This document shows, in pieces, positions 10,441 to 21,104 of a DNA stretch of 64,000 nt (position 1 is its first letter; each line of letters begins with the position of its first letter). The notes under the pieces were generated by a model that did no database searches, was not told where the DNA came from, and worked only from the letters and a program-made list of their open reading frames with translations. Made by a program: the position numbers and the translations under genes. The stretch lies in assembly GCA_964035575.1 (NCBI GenBank), contig OZ037863.1, positions 288,001 through 352,000 on the forward strand, given 5' to 3'. Source of the stretch: Rhynchopus sp. YZ270_cl-10. Its lineage: Eukaryota > Euglenozoa > Diplonemea > Diplonemida > Diplonemidae.

Positions 10441-11239
10441 TAAATAAATAAATAAATAAATAAAAAAGGGGGGTAAAAAAAAAAAAGAGAGAGAGATTTC
10501 TCCCCACCACCCTGTCGACCCCCCCGGAGGGGGGGTCGCAGAGGGGTGTCCACTGTTCCGCAAACCCGCCTGCCGTGAGAGGAAGTTTCCCCAGCACTCC
10601 CGCTCGCTCCTCAATCCTGCAGTCTGCTGAAGGTGCCCCGTACCCCCTGTTATAGAAGGTGTCACTAGTCGTGTCAACTGTACCTTCAACGGCAGAGAGA
10701 CGTTTTAGTTTATTGAAAATAAGCAAACTAAGGATGAAGTCTCATATGACAGATGCCTCTCTCTTGTACATCTGTTTGATTAAACAACACAAAGAGACCC
10801 TCAGTGAGGGGGGATTGATGAAATTCTCCATCGTTTTGCTGGTTTTAGTATCAGGAAAGTTCAGCTGTAATAGCACTTGTGCTGGGGAAGGGAACACGCG
10901 CAAATCGCAAATTTTTTCTGACCACTCAGTACCAGGGATTCACCCCCCACGAACTAGCTTCTCTCCGGCGGAAAAAAATTTTTGACCGGCTATTTTAAGC
11001 ACTAGTAAAAAAGCAAAAATTTAAGGGTTTTTGGCATTTCGCCACGATCAGGAAAAAACGATGGCGATAGCGAACGCCCTGGTGCTACCCTTATTCAAAA
11101 AAAAAAAAAAAAAGTGAGATTCGGGATTTTTCAAAAAAAAATTTTTTTTTGGCCAGGGGCCTGAAGGAAGTTCGGTTCCCACCCACCCCCCCAGCAGCCC
11201 AACCTCCTCATATCGAACGAGAATAAGGGATCGGCGATC

Positions 11240-11405
11240 ATAAAAAAGTAGCGTACCGTGGCTGCGCCTGTGGCGCAGCCAAAAATTATGAGCAGTAGCC
11301 CTACTATGCCATAGTTTCGCTGTGAAAATGTTCGATTTTGTACATGTGTCACAATTTTTGAAATGTTGCGTACCGTGGCTTCGCCAGAAAAGTTTTGATG
11401 CCATG
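11240..11405 (-). repeat. GC-cluster module, partial inverted copy
   Basis: It contains GTAGCGTACCGTGGCTGCGC and GTTGCGTACCGTGGCTTCGC, the reverse complements of the motifs in the 7799 module, with a shorter spacer. Confidence 0.7.
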
Positions 11406-11789
11406 ACCGCCGTTTCTTCTTGTACTAAGGGAAGGTTTTGTTTGCTAGAGAGAGCCCAGTGCAGGTTAGTTTGGTTCCTGATGTACGTTACCATCCCACG
11501 TCATCATGTTTTGACGCGAAATGAACGGACCTTTTCGCGCGGAGCGCAGAAAATTTTTTGTTGACCCTTTTTTTGGCAGACCACAAGAAAAAATAGCGAT
11601 TCCTGCTGGGGGAGGGAAAAAACCAGATAACCAGAATTTGGCCGGAAAAAAAAAAGCTAACTAATACCCTGGTTATAAAAAGAAAAACAAAAAAAAGTGA
11701 TAAAAACGGTGACAAATATAAAAACAATTTTTTTTTTAAAATTGGGTGCACGACGCTGGACAAGCAGCAAGTTGCTTATGGTCGTGCAA

Positions 11790-11824
<35 letters not shown>

Positions 11825-11966
11825 AAAGATTGAAAAAAATTTTGAAGGATGAAAAGCTCTTTTGCCCATACCTTTCACGATGCGTTATAAATAATGATAA
11901 AAAAAACAATGGAAAGAATGTTATGTGGACCAGGGTGAACACAAAGGAGGAGGAAAAAAAGTTGCC

Positions 11967-12004
11967 TTGAAATACAAAGCCCTCTTGTGACAGTGTACCT
12001 ACAA
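11967..12004 (-). repeat. Short hairpin element, family D
   Basis: The base pairs CTTG with CAAG; inside, ATACA pairs with TGTA around AAGCCCTCTTGTGACAG. Close copies are at 38633, 45903 and 61643. Confidence 0.7.
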
Positions 12005-12139
12005 GAATCATAGGATGGATCTGAGTCTCTCCTTGAAGCTCAGTCGTCTTGAAGAACAGCAATCTGTACGGGGAAGAAGGTCACTGCACAAACAAGGCGG
12101 TAAGAAGCCCATGGTATGGGTAAAAAAAAAGAAAAGTTT

Positions 12140-12178
12140 ATAAGATGATCCTAAGCCTCTCGTGCTTAGTCACCTTAT
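12140..12178 (-). repeat. Short hairpin element, family A (best copy)
   Basis: The plus strand pairs ATAAGATGA with TCACCTTAT and CTAAGC with GCTTAG around the loop CTCTCGT, with a two-base bulge. The one internal A-C mismatch on this strand becomes G-U when transcribed from the minus strand. In that sense the hairpin is followed by AAACTTTTC and a T run. Close copies lie at 21057, 36085, 53600 and 59975. Confidence 0.8.
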
Positions 12179-12515
12179 CAAAAAAAGCACCCACTGCGCA
12201 ATACATAGGAACTACCACCCCCCCCCCCGCGCTCTCCTCCTCCCCTTTGAAAATTCTTTCTCTTCCTCCTCTTTTCCTCCGCACCGCAATAACGGCAGTT
12301 TCAGTCACTAATGAGGACAAAGAGAATGAAATCTCTGTTGTACAAAAGGTACACTGTGGAGTCCCCCCAAAATGGGTGGGACCCTTTTTGAGGGGACTCT
12401 TTAGTTGACCCTCCACCTAAACAGTCCGCCCATTTTGAGCGGACTCAATCGTGCAGGTAAGTGAGCAAAATTGGGTGAACAAAAACATCGAGCGTGCCTC
12501 ATCCCATGGTGGTTA

Positions 12516-12637
12516 ATGATGGCAGTATTGTGATGGGAGCCCATTGGAATACGCAAAAAATACATCAAAATACATCACAATATTGTGATGTATTTTGATG
12601 TATGTTGCGTAGGCTCCCATCACAATACTGCCACCAT
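12516..12637. mobile_element. TA-flanked palindromic MITE, copy 1
   Basis: It is almost entirely palindromic: ATGATGGCAGTATTGTGATG at the left and its near inverse at the right, flanked by TA on both sides. Two further copies are at 23690 and 49194. The size and TA flanks fit a Tc1/mariner-type miniature element. Confidence 0.85.
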
Positions 12638-12750
12638 TACATGGTGTGAATATGCATGTACACCCGCCTTTTGCTTGCCACCTGGACCCTGACAACCGTA
12701 TCCGGTGGCAACCATACTAAATATCCAAAATATTCTCTTTTGAAAGAAAG

Positions 12751-12795
12751 TTTGTAAGATGAAAGACGTGCCTCTTATGCACACAAAAAGACATC
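12751..12795 (-). repeat. Short hairpin element, family B
   Basis: GTAAGATGAAAGACGTGCCT is followed by CTTATGCACAC and GACATC. GTGC/GCAC and GATG/CATC can pair. Confidence 0.6.
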
Positions 12796-13333
12796 AACAA
12801 AAAAAAGAAAAAAAAATGTGCTGAATTTCAAACAAAAAAAGGTGTTTGGAATTGTATGTTGACAATCGAAAGGTAATGTTTTTTTTTTTCTTCAATTCTT
12901 TCTTTTCGTTCGCTAGAGAGGAGGCTTTCAAAGATAGTATTTTCAAAAAAAATAAAAAAAATACAAAGAGGGGAGTTGATAAGATGGTCTCACACAAGCA
13001 AACGTTTCTTTTTTTTTCCCTTCGGGAATGGTTCCCCTTGCCCGAAAAGGAAGAAAAAAAAATAGCATTTTTATTAGCGGTGTTCACATATTGGGGGGAA
13101 GGAGAAGAGAGAAAATGGTGGGCTCGAAAAATACAGTTAGACAGCTGTATTCAAAAGAAAAGAAAGAGGGGGAGAGAAAAAAATAGGGATAAAGAGAAAG
13201 ACTGATAAGATGGACCTGGATCATGCGTTGCTTAGATAAGAAAAGAACAAAAGGTGTGACAAAAAGATTTACTCTAAAAAAGGTGAAGTGGTACTTTGAA
13301 AAAGAACCTCGGGATATACGTCAGTAGAGGATA

Positions 13334-14389
13334 TGGCAGCGTCCGCGAAAGACCCCCCCCTAAAGCTAACATCCATGCTTATTGGTATTTCACTAATTAA
13401 CATTTTGGTATTTTATAAGATTTTTTTTTAAAATGAACTCAGAGTTAAGTTTCTGAGTTCATTAAAAAAAAAATCGGTGAAAAATTCCGAGTAGGTATTA
13501 ATTTAGATAGGAAAAGCTATGTCAACAGCTATGTGTCCCCATATTTTACCTGTAAATACTAAGGATATAGGAAGGAATTCACTAATATCTGTCTCTAAAC
13601 CCATTACCAAAAAGGGGGGGGGGGGGGGAGGAAAGGGGGGTGGAGGCTTGTCGCCCCCTCCGAACACTCTAAATAGAGCGCGAAAGAGCTTCACGATCCG
13701 GGTCGTCTGCGGCGACGCCGACTTTCTCGCAGAAACCCCCCTTTTTTGAGTGACCCTATTGACCTCTGTGATGAGTCTCTCCAAGAGTTACAGACAATTG
13801 TCCGCCTGTTCCTCCTCTTCCTCCTTCGTCTCGCTCTCATTGTCCTCCTGGGGTGCCGGTGATGCAACTACAGGAGTAGTAAACGGCGGACACCCCTTTT
13901 CTCCTGGTGGTTGTCTTCTGCATATGGAGAGACATATGCTTCGAGCTCCACACCTCGCGCATCCAGCTCCTCGCGTCCCACCCTTTGTCCCCCTGCCAGT
14001 GAACCCCTGCATACACCTGCAGCTCGGCGAAGTTTTTTAGGCCTCGGAAAGGCCGGGTTTTCAGCTCCTGAGCGAATGCTTTGGCTGCTGATTCCATTTC
14101 CCCCTGTTGTGTTGTTCTGTGGGTGGTTATATGGGTGTTTGTGAGGATTTCCTTGTATATCCTTAATTTACAGGTAAAATAAGGGGACACATAGCTGTTG
14201 ACATAGCTTTTCCTATCTAAATTAATACCTACTCGGAATTTTTCACCGATTTTTTTTTTAATGAACTCAGAAACTTAACTCTGAGTTCATTTTAAAAAAA
14301 AATCTTATAAAATACCAAAATTTTAATTAGTGAAATACCAATAAGCACGGATGTTAGCTTTAGGGGGGGGTCTTTCGCGGACGCTCCCA
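13334..14389. mobile_element. Non-autonomous TA element with about 220-bp inverted repeats
   Basis: The left terminal repeat (13334 to about 13560) and right (about 14165-14389) are inverted copies, beginning TGG(C/G)AGCGTCCGCGAAAGAC and flanked by TA. Each arm also holds its own small palindrome, TGAACTCAGA...TCTGAGTTCA. The 600-bp centre has GC-rich, Ser/Pro-like open frames on both strands with no domain I recognise, and no transposase. It is most simply a non-autonomous DNA transposon that carries an unrelated insert. Confidence 0.8.
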
Positions 14390-14683
14390 TATAGAAAATA
14401 CCTAAAAAGACACAAAAAAAGAACCTGGCAAAAAAAGGAGAGAAAAAGAAAGAGAAGTGAATGGACTGGAAAAAAAACCCGGTGTAATAAAAAAAATGCA
14501 GCCAAAAAAAATGTAATTTTGTTTACACTCTGCAAGGCTTTCTTTTTTACGCACCAGGTCTTTTAATTCACACTTCGATGTCAGAGGGAAACAAAAATGC
14601 CGCGATCACTTTTCTGAGATAAAAAAAATATCCACTTTTTTCATTTTTTTTTTTTTTTTTTGTCAACAACCATAGATGGTAGT

Positions 14684-14992
14684 CGGGCCGAGTCGGGCCG
14701 AGTCGGGCCGACCACTTTTCGTTATTTTTTTTTTCAAAAATTTTTTTTTCAGGGTCGGCCCGAGTCGGGCCGAGTCGAAAAAACTCGGCCCGACTCAAAA
14801 AAAAAGTCGGCCCGAGTCGGGCCGAGTCGAATTTTTTTTGGTTTTTTTTTTTTGGGTTTTTTTTTTTTTGTTTTGTTTTTTTTTGGTTTTTTTTTTTTTG
14901 GAAAAGATTTTACTGTGGGGGGGCCGACGGGACCCGAGTCGGGCCGACTCGGCCCGACTCGGGCCGACTTTTTTTTTCGACTCGGGCCGACT
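14684..14992. repeat. AGTCGGGCCG palindromic decamer cluster
   Basis: Several runs of AGTCGGGCCG and its inverse CGGCCCGACT alternate with poly-T tracts. A related cluster lies at 16610-16735, and single units recur near 48079 and 48360. The unit is self-complementary apart from one step, so runs can fold on themselves. Confidence 0.85.
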
Positions 14993-15124
14993 TTTTTAGC
15001 CCTAAAATGCCTAACCGAGCCGGAGCCCAAAAATTGATGCCAGAAACCACCAGCCACCCGGAAAGGGTGAACAGGCAGTCCACGTTGGGCCAGAACCGGT
15101 TACAAAGGAAGCCGTGTTCTGGGG

Positions 15125-15735
15125 CAACGTGGGGCGCAAAGTTTTACAATTTTCATGCACGGGTGCTCCACAAATTACCAAGTATTCCTTCTTTGTTGAA
15201 TTGAGAGAGAGTCAGTGTTTAGCTACCACGCGGGTTTGCTTAGAATCCTTCGAGGCCGGCACAATTTTATTTATGTGGTCGGTTAAGACATGCCTATTGA
15301 AGAACAACGAGGTCATCGTTGAAAGGAGCGAACTCCCCTTCCCACAACATCTCTCACATTTCAACTCAGAATTCATACTTGGTTATTTGCTTTGTCCATA
15401 CGCAATCAAATTGTCGTGCTTTCAAGAGCATGCCTGGCCAAAATGCAACAACGTGGAAAAATTGTTGTTGTTCCAAAAGGCAACAAGACCACCCACAACA
15501 AGGGGTTGAATTGTGCACTGTCCGGGGGAGCGCAAAGTTTTTTCCCTGTACACAGTGGACACATCTTTATCACTTTGTTCCCACGGGGACACATTTGGAT
15601 ACTGCACGCATGCAGAAGTGCCAAACATGTCCGCACGTGGAGTGGAGTGTCCATCATGTTTTCCTGGTTTCCAAAAAGCAGTTTTCTTGCACTTACTATT
15701 TGCCCCGGTGTCTGGCAATAGAAGTGGCTAACATT
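15125..15735 (+). repeat. Diverged dispersed repeat, copy 2
   Basis: This is the partner of 195-780. It has frames of 109-178 residues on both strands, but these share no recognisable domain and are not preserved in copy 1. I do not call a gene. Confidence 0.6.
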
Positions 15736-16470
15736 GTAATGAGTAGCATATACATACCGTTGATCCAAATGAGTAAGGCGACCAACAAGTCCTCTGGACT
15801 TTTTTGTTGTGACGACAATCGCGGAGTAATCCCGGAGAATTACATCCTCGTATAAAAAGTTAAAGGTAGAGGTGGGGAAACTGTAGCTATAGAAATAGTT
15901 GTTGCAGTAGTGCAGACACCCGAGGGTGCACCACTATGCTTTTCTTTGGTTGTATCGACAATTTTACGTACATGATGTAGGACCTGTACAATGTCGCCCA
16001 AAGGCTTTGTACTTACTGCAGTAATCGGTATTTTTTTTTTGTTACTACTACGTCGTGTTCTATGAGGAGTCGCGTTTGGGTGCGGAAGTCTTTTTTCTGG
16101 TCTCTGTTCTGTACGGGTCTCGGATCGTGGTGCGGTACTGCGGTGCGGTACCTGAGAGTTTTTTAGAGTGATGATAAAGGTCAGAGGGTTTTCCCCTCCC
16201 ATTTGTGTCATTATTTAATTTTGCTCGGAAAGTGGGGTGTCCTGGACACGAGGAAATTCAGTTGCATGGAAAAAAAGCTCCATACCATAGGTTGCTCATT
16301 TCACTACCAGGACTCGTCGCGAATAGCCCATACGTGCCCTAAACAGAAACGCAAAAACGACGACCGCCGGGCTCTGTAACCCAAGAGCCCCCAGCTTGCC
16401 CAATAAATAAGTGCAGGGTTGCCCTAAAAAAGTTCAGACTTGCCCTAAAAAAAGTGTTTGCCCTAAAAAT

Positions 16471-16558
16471 AAGTTCAGACTTGCCCGAAATAAGTTCAGA
16501 CTTGCCCTAAAAACACTTTTAGGGCAAGTCTGAACTTATTTCGGGCAAGTCTGAACTT
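16471..16558. repeat. 88-bp perfect palindrome of TTGCCCTAAAA units
   Basis: Two tandem AAGTTCAGACTTGCCC units are followed, after a few bases, by their inverted copies. More degenerate units extend upstream to about 16423. Confidence 0.85.
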
Positions 16559-16609
16559 TTTCAAAATAGGGTAGGGTAAATCTGACTATTTCCCTAAAAA
16601 AAAATTTTT

Positions 16610-16735
16610 TTTTTCGACTCGGCCCGAGTCGGCCCGACTTTTGAAAAAAAAAAAAATAAAAAAAAGTCGGCCCGAGTCGGCCCGACTCCCAGATTTTCCA
16701 AAAACTCGGCCCGACTCGGGCCGACTACCATCTAT
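16610..16735. repeat. AGTCGGGCCG cluster, second copy
   Basis: It has the same decamer palindromes as 14684-14992, interrupted by A runs, and ends in a sequence (ACTACCATCTATG) inverted relative to the start of the first cluster (CATAGATGGTAGT). The two clusters may therefore be arms of one larger inverted structure. Confidence 0.8.
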
Positions 16736-16914
16736 GAACAACATGCTTTTTTCTAAATCACGATCGCGATCGGGATTTTGGAAAAAAAAAAAAAAAAAAA
16801 ACCTGCAGTTGTGCAAATTAGTACATGTGGGTTTGGTATTTTTTCAGAAGTGGTGCCACCACGTTCCGCAAGGAGCCCGATCTGTCAAAATAAGCACTTT
16901 TCAAAAAAAAAAAA

Positions 16915-17150
16915 GTAGCGTACCGTGCGCCTGCGGCGCAGCTAAATTACGAGAGGTAGCCTACAGCTCTGTGGCTTCGCCAGAATATTTCATTGTCAAA
17001 ATATGGGAAGTAAAATTGATGGCAATACTTTATTGAGGCGCCGATTTCCCGCGGTGCGCGTTTTCCTGATGAGTAATTACCAACGACAGTGCCATTTTTT
17101 CTGGCAACATTTTTATAAATTGCGTACCGTGGCTTCGCCAGGAACCTTTC
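16915..17150 (-). repeat. GC-cluster repeat module, inverted copy
   Basis: It includes GTAGCGTACCGTGCGCCTGC and TTGCGTACCGTGGCTTCGCC, with the intervening conserved AT-rich block, in reverse orientation relative to 7799, 44404 and 49791. Confidence 0.75.
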
Positions 17151-17449
17151 GGTGACATGACTGCCGGTTCTTACTTACTATTAATGTACTGAGGTTACTG
17201 ATCAGAAGGCTGACACCCACTACGACTTGTGGTTCACCCTCCCCACCCGCCCCTCGATTTTGTTCAGAGGGGAGAAAGCGCCTCACTTCGCCGCACTGGC
17301 AGGGAGTCGCGCGCGCGAAGCGCGCGCAGCGACCGCTTTTACGGGGCGAAAGCTCGGGACCCCAAATCACCCCCGTTTGGCCAAAAGGGGGATTGACTAG
17401 TGCCCTGCCCCTGCTGGAAAAATTGGAAAAATTGAAAATTTTTTTGGGG

Positions 17450-17480
<31 letters not shown>

Positions 17481-17604
17481 GCGAAAATGCTCAAAAAGCA
17501 GGTTTTTTTAGTTTTTTTTTTTTACGATCGGTCACCCCAAATTTTGGGGAAAAACCACCGATCGGGCGACAAGCATGGTCAACAACGTTTCTGCTTTTTT
17601 TTTT

Positions 17605-20094
17605 TCAAACTTTCTCCTCCTGATCCTCCTCTTCCTCTCCGTTGTGCTCGTCCTCCTCAACATATGGGACTGATGCTTTGTGCTTGTGCCAGTCGTTCTC
17701 AGAGTCGCCGTACGGCGCACTGCGTTCCTTTTGTGTGCCGTAAGGGGAGTTTTCCTTGTCCTCGATTGCCTTGCGGCGGAGGAAGAAGATGTACATGAGC
17801 GCCACAGCGAATGCGAGAAGCAGGACCGCACCCACGATGATGAGGATCAGCACCAGGCCTTCGTTGCTGTCGCCTTCTGTCGTGGTGGTGGGGGCCCCGA
17901 TGTAGGTGCAGTTTGAGTCCGTGAGCTCGTAGCCACGGATGCACGACGTTGCTACACACACGTCGTCCATGAACACAACCTCGCTCACCCCTGCCACGTG
18001 GCAGCGGATGCGGTCAAGGATCGAGACCTTCACGTCAACGACGTTGCTCACACCCGCCAGCGCTGCTGCAGGGTCCGCCGCAAGGACACTGTCGAGGCGG
18101 GCCTTAGGGTCCATAGGCGCGACGTTCATCAGCAGCACATCCGTCATCTCAACGTCGATGTTGAACGACCCACACTCCACCTGGATCTCCGAGACGGTCC
18201 CCCCCAAGAGCGCAACCAGTGCCGTAGAAACAAGAGTCTTCGAATCGTCTGTGGTGGACTCGCAATCAGTGTCCCAAGTCATGCGGACAGTGGGCGAGAC
18301 AACGGTGCTGCTGTTGACGCAGATGTACGCCGTGTAGTTCGTGGTGCTGTCGGTGGGGTTGAAGTACGTCTCGTCCTGGCAGACGCACTTTGCGGCACTG
18401 CACGTGGCCTGCGTGTCGCCGTACTCGCGGCACTCGCTGTCGGAGAGACACCACTCGTACTCGGGTGCCGGGGGCGTGTTGGCGTTTGCCGGTGCGTCGG
18501 TGGTGTTAACAGGTGCGTCAGTAACGTTGGCAGGTGCTTCAGTGGTGTTGGATGAATCGGTCTCGTTAGCAGGTGCGTCGGTGACGTTTGCAGGCGAGTC
18601 AGTAACGTTTGCCGGTGCGTCGGTGGTGTTTGCTGGGGCACCAGTCACATTGACGGGTGCGTCAGTCACATTGGCTGGCACATCAGTAACGACGGGTGCA
18701 TCAGTGGTGTTTGCGGGCGCGTCGGTGAAGTTTGCAGGTGCGTCGGTGGTGTTAACAGGTGCGTCAGTCACATTGACGGGTGCTTCAGTGGTGTTGGATG
18801 AATCGGTCTCGTTTGCCGGTGCGTCAGTAACGTTTGCAGGTGCGTCGGTGGTGTTAACAGGTGCGTCAGTAACGTTGGCAGGTGCTTCGGTGGTGTTGGA
18901 TGAATCGGTCTCGTTTGCCGGTGCGTCAGTAACGTTTGCAGGTGCGTCGGTGGTGTTAACAGGTGCGTCAGTAACGTTGGCAGGTGCTTCGGTGGTGTTG
19001 GATGAATCGGTCTCGTTAGCAGGTGCGTCGGTGACGTTTGCAGGCGAGTCAGTAACGTTTGCCGGTGCGTCGGTGGTGTTTGCTGGGGCACCAGTCACGT
19101 CTGCAGGTGCGTCAGTCACATTGACTGGTGCGTCAGTAACGACAGGTGCATCAGTGGTGTTTGCAGGCTCGTCAGTGAAGTTGGCGGGTGTGCCAGTAAC
19201 GTTAGCTGGGGCGCTCGTCACGGTTTCAGGTGCATCAGTGGAGTCAGTAACATTGGCAGGCACGTCAGTGGTGTTGGGTGCATCGGTTGCGTTAGCAGGC
19301 GCGTCGGTGACGATGTCGGTAACATTTTCAGGGGCGCCAGTCACGTCTGCAGGTTCGTCAGTCACATTGGCTGGTGCCTCAGTAATAATCGGTGCATCAG
19401 TGGTGTTTGCGGGCGCGTCGGTGAAGCTTGCAGGTTCGTCAGTCACATTGGCTGGCGCCTCAGTGGTGTTTACTGGGGCGCTAGTCACGTCTGCAGGCGC
19501 GTCAGTCACATTGCCTGGTGCATCAGTAACGATAGGTGCCTCAGTAGCGTTTGCCGGTGCGTCGGTGTCTGCTGGGGCGCTCGTCACCATCGCGGGTGCG
19601 TCAGTAACGATCAGAGCTGGCGCGTCCGTGGTCGGAAGGGGCACGTCGGCCGGCACATCAGTCTCCGGCGCCCATGTAGGTGCTGTCGTTGGCGGTGCTG
19701 CGGTCTCGTTGGACTCACAGCGCCACGTGGCACGGAACCATTCTGCGTTCCACTTCTTTGTTGTGTAGAGGCGGAGCGAGACCTTGCCGTTCGAGGCGTA
19801 CGACTTTGCGAGGGTGCGGGTGCCGCTGACGGTGTCGACGGGGGTGTTGCGCTCGCTCACGACGGAGAGCGTCTGCGCGTCCTCGAAGAGGGCGAGCTCG
19901 TAGTCGATGGAGAGCACACCGTAGCAGCGCATGGTCCAGCAGATCTCCTGCGGGATGAGCGTCTTCCCAAAGCGGATCTTGTGGTACACACTGCCTGCAC
20001 CGTTACCACCCGACGTCCAGCAATGCCGTGCGAACCCCTCTGCACTCTCCAAACCCACCAGCACTGCCACCAACACCAAAAAGAATCTCATCAT
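17605..20094 (-). CDS. Mucin-like type I surface glycoprotein
   Basis: The gene encodes 829 residues, taking the first of two adjacent ATGs (MMRFFLVLVAVLVG), which starts an obvious signal peptide; 53 upstream in-frame codons look untranslated. Residues 20-145 form a Cys-containing domain (CWTSGG, CWTMRCYG). A Thr/Pro/Ala/Asn array built on TDAPANVTDAPVNTTDAP follows, rich in NVT/NTT glycosylation sites. Then come a Cys-rich EGF-like stretch and a folded 200-residue region. A membrane helix (about 746-772) and a 57-residue acidic tail close the protein. The architecture is that of a heavily glycosylated surface coat protein. The ligand and function are unknown. It is intronless as far as I can see. 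Confidence 0.88.
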   Translation of the reverse strand: MMRFFLVLVAVLVGLESAEGFARHCWTSGGNGAGSVYHKIRFGKTLIPQEICWTMRCYGVLSIDYELALFEDAQTLSVVSERNTPVDTVSGTRTLAKSYASNGKVSLRLYTTKKWNAEWFRATWRCESNETAAPPTTAPTWAPETDVPADVPLPTTDAPALIVTDAPAMVTSAPADTDAPANATEAPIVTDAPGNVTDAPADVTSAPVNTTEAPANVTDEPASFTDAPANTTDAPIITEAPANVTDEPADVTGAPENVTDIVTDAPANATDAPNTTDVPANVTDSTDAPETVTSAPANVTGTPANFTDEPANTTDAPVVTDAPVNVTDAPADVTGAPANTTDAPANVTDSPANVTDAPANETDSSNTTEAPANVTDAPVNTTDAPANVTDAPANETDSSNTTEAPANVTDAPVNTTDAPANVTDAPANETDSSNTTEAPVNVTDAPVNTTDAPANFTDAPANTTDAPVVTDVPANVTDAPVNVTGAPANTTDAPANVTDSPANVTDAPANETDSSNTTEAPANVTDAPVNTTDAPANANTPPAPEYEWCLSDSECREYGDTQATCSAAKCVCQDETYFNPTDSTTNYTAYICVNSSTVVSPTVRMTWDTDCESTTDDSKTLVSTALVALLGGTVSEIQVECGSFNIDVEMTDVLLMNVAPMDPKARLDSVLAADPAAALAGVSNVVDVKVSILDRIRCHVAGVSEVVFMDDVCVATSCIRGYELTDSNCTYIGAPTTTTEGDSNEGLVLILIIVGAVLLLAFAVALMYIFFLRRKAIEDKENSPYGTQKERSAPYGDSENDWHKHKASVPYVEEDEHNGEEEEDQEEKV
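18480..19660 (-). repeat. Coding repeat array of the mucin-like gene
   Basis: The DNA consists of variants of a 24-nt unit encoding (T/A)DAPANVT-like octapeptides. Higher-order blocks of about 120-130 bp around GTGTTGGATGAATCGGTCTC repeat nearly perfectly at about 18545, 18790, 18893 and 18997. That indicates recent unequal exchange or slippage in frame. Confidence 0.9.
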
Positions 20095-20964
20095 CTTGTA
20101 TGCAAAACGAACAACACAAATATGTTCAATCTGAAGGATATGTGTGTGCAGGGTAAGTGTCGAGGTAGGGTATTGGGAGAAAGTCGTAAATATAGAAAAA
20201 AGGGGGAGGTTGAGGGAAGGGGTCGTGAGGCGAGTGTGCAAGTGTATCAACACAAATTCACTAAAAAAAAAAAAAATGGGGGGGAAATAAAAGGGGGTTT
20301 ACACATAATGTGTCCAACGCAGACAGTAGAGGTAAAAATAAAAGGAAGAAGAAAAGGAAAAAAAAAGGAAAATTCGCGAGACGTACTGCTTTGTTGTGGA
20401 TATACACCTCAAAGTGGGGTCAGGGGGGGGAGGGAGAACTGATACAAAATAAAATGAAAGATGAAAAGGAAAAAAAGAAATACCCTCCTCATCACCCCCC
20501 AAGAAATTCAGACAGTACTTGAGGGCAATTTCATGATAACTGTAGGAAGGAAGAAAAATACTATTTTTTCGCTTCTTTTGAACAAAGCTTTTTCAAGGAA
20601 GTGAAAAGGGGTGGTGACCCCTTTTTATTCATATCGGTTGCAAAGTCAAAAAATGTTTTTAGACATTCAGTTAGAATGAAAGCAAAAAGACCCCCCCTCG
20701 CCCCTTTTCCTGGGTCCGTCGAAAGCCAGAAGATTCAAAGATCTGAACACCGAAGCGTACCCCACTAAAGAACCCTGAAGAGAAAGCACAATAATAAAAA
20801 AATGAAAGTTGGTCCAACTCAGGCTGATTGGCGCTGACCTTGGTCGATGGTGATCGGTTTAAATCGGTGGTAAAAAGTGAAAAATGGGCATGCCAGACCC
20901 ACGTCAACCAGCCTATTGGAAGTGCAAAACGCCTCTACAATCGCACTAATAAGTTCATATAATT

Positions 20965-21030
20965 TTGACAAAATTGTTGGAGTAGTGTAGTTGCCTCGGT
21001 TGTGTTGCCACAGTTTGTGCAATCTCCACT
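20965..21030 (-). repeat. Short hairpin element, family F
   Basis: ATTGTTGGAGTAGTGTAGTT and GTGCAATCTCCACT bracket GCCTCGGTTGTGTTGCCACAG. It is a close match to 7573 and 39625 and has the same orientation. Confidence 0.7.
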
Positions 21031-21056
21031 GTATTTCTATTTACAGAAAATAAAGA

Positions 21057-21104
21057 AAGGTGTACCAGAATGAACCTAAGCCTCTCGTGCTTAAGTCACA
21101 CCTT
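21057..21104 (-). repeat. Short hairpin element, family A
   Basis: AAGGTGT pairs with ACACCTT at the base and CTAAGC with GCTTA around CTCTCGT. The base stem differs from the 12140 copy but still pairs. Confidence 0.75.

Larger units (their letters stand above)
6835..13333. other. Gene-free repeat-rich spacer
   Basis: Nothing here looks like a conserved gene; open frames are short and built on A/T or G/C homopolymers. It contains poly-C and poly-T runs, palindromes of the form ATCACCCCC...GGGGGTGAT (7687-7717 and 8218-8300), short hairpin elements, GC-cluster modules, and a TA-flanked miniature element, listed separately. Confidence 0.5.
14390..17604. other. Gene-free repeat-rich spacer
   Basis: No gene is supported. 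It holds two clusters of AGTCGGGCCG repeats, a diverged long repeat (15125-15735), a TTGCCCTAAAA palindrome, an inverted GC-cluster module, and A/T homopolymer runs up to about 25 bp. The mucin-like gene ends at 17605. Confidence 0.5.

Noticed and set aside
18341-19768. 475-codon plus-strand frame rich in GASVTLAGASVV
   Set aside because: It is the antisense mirror of the mucin repeat. The minus-strand frame is longer and has a signal peptide, membrane helix and tail.
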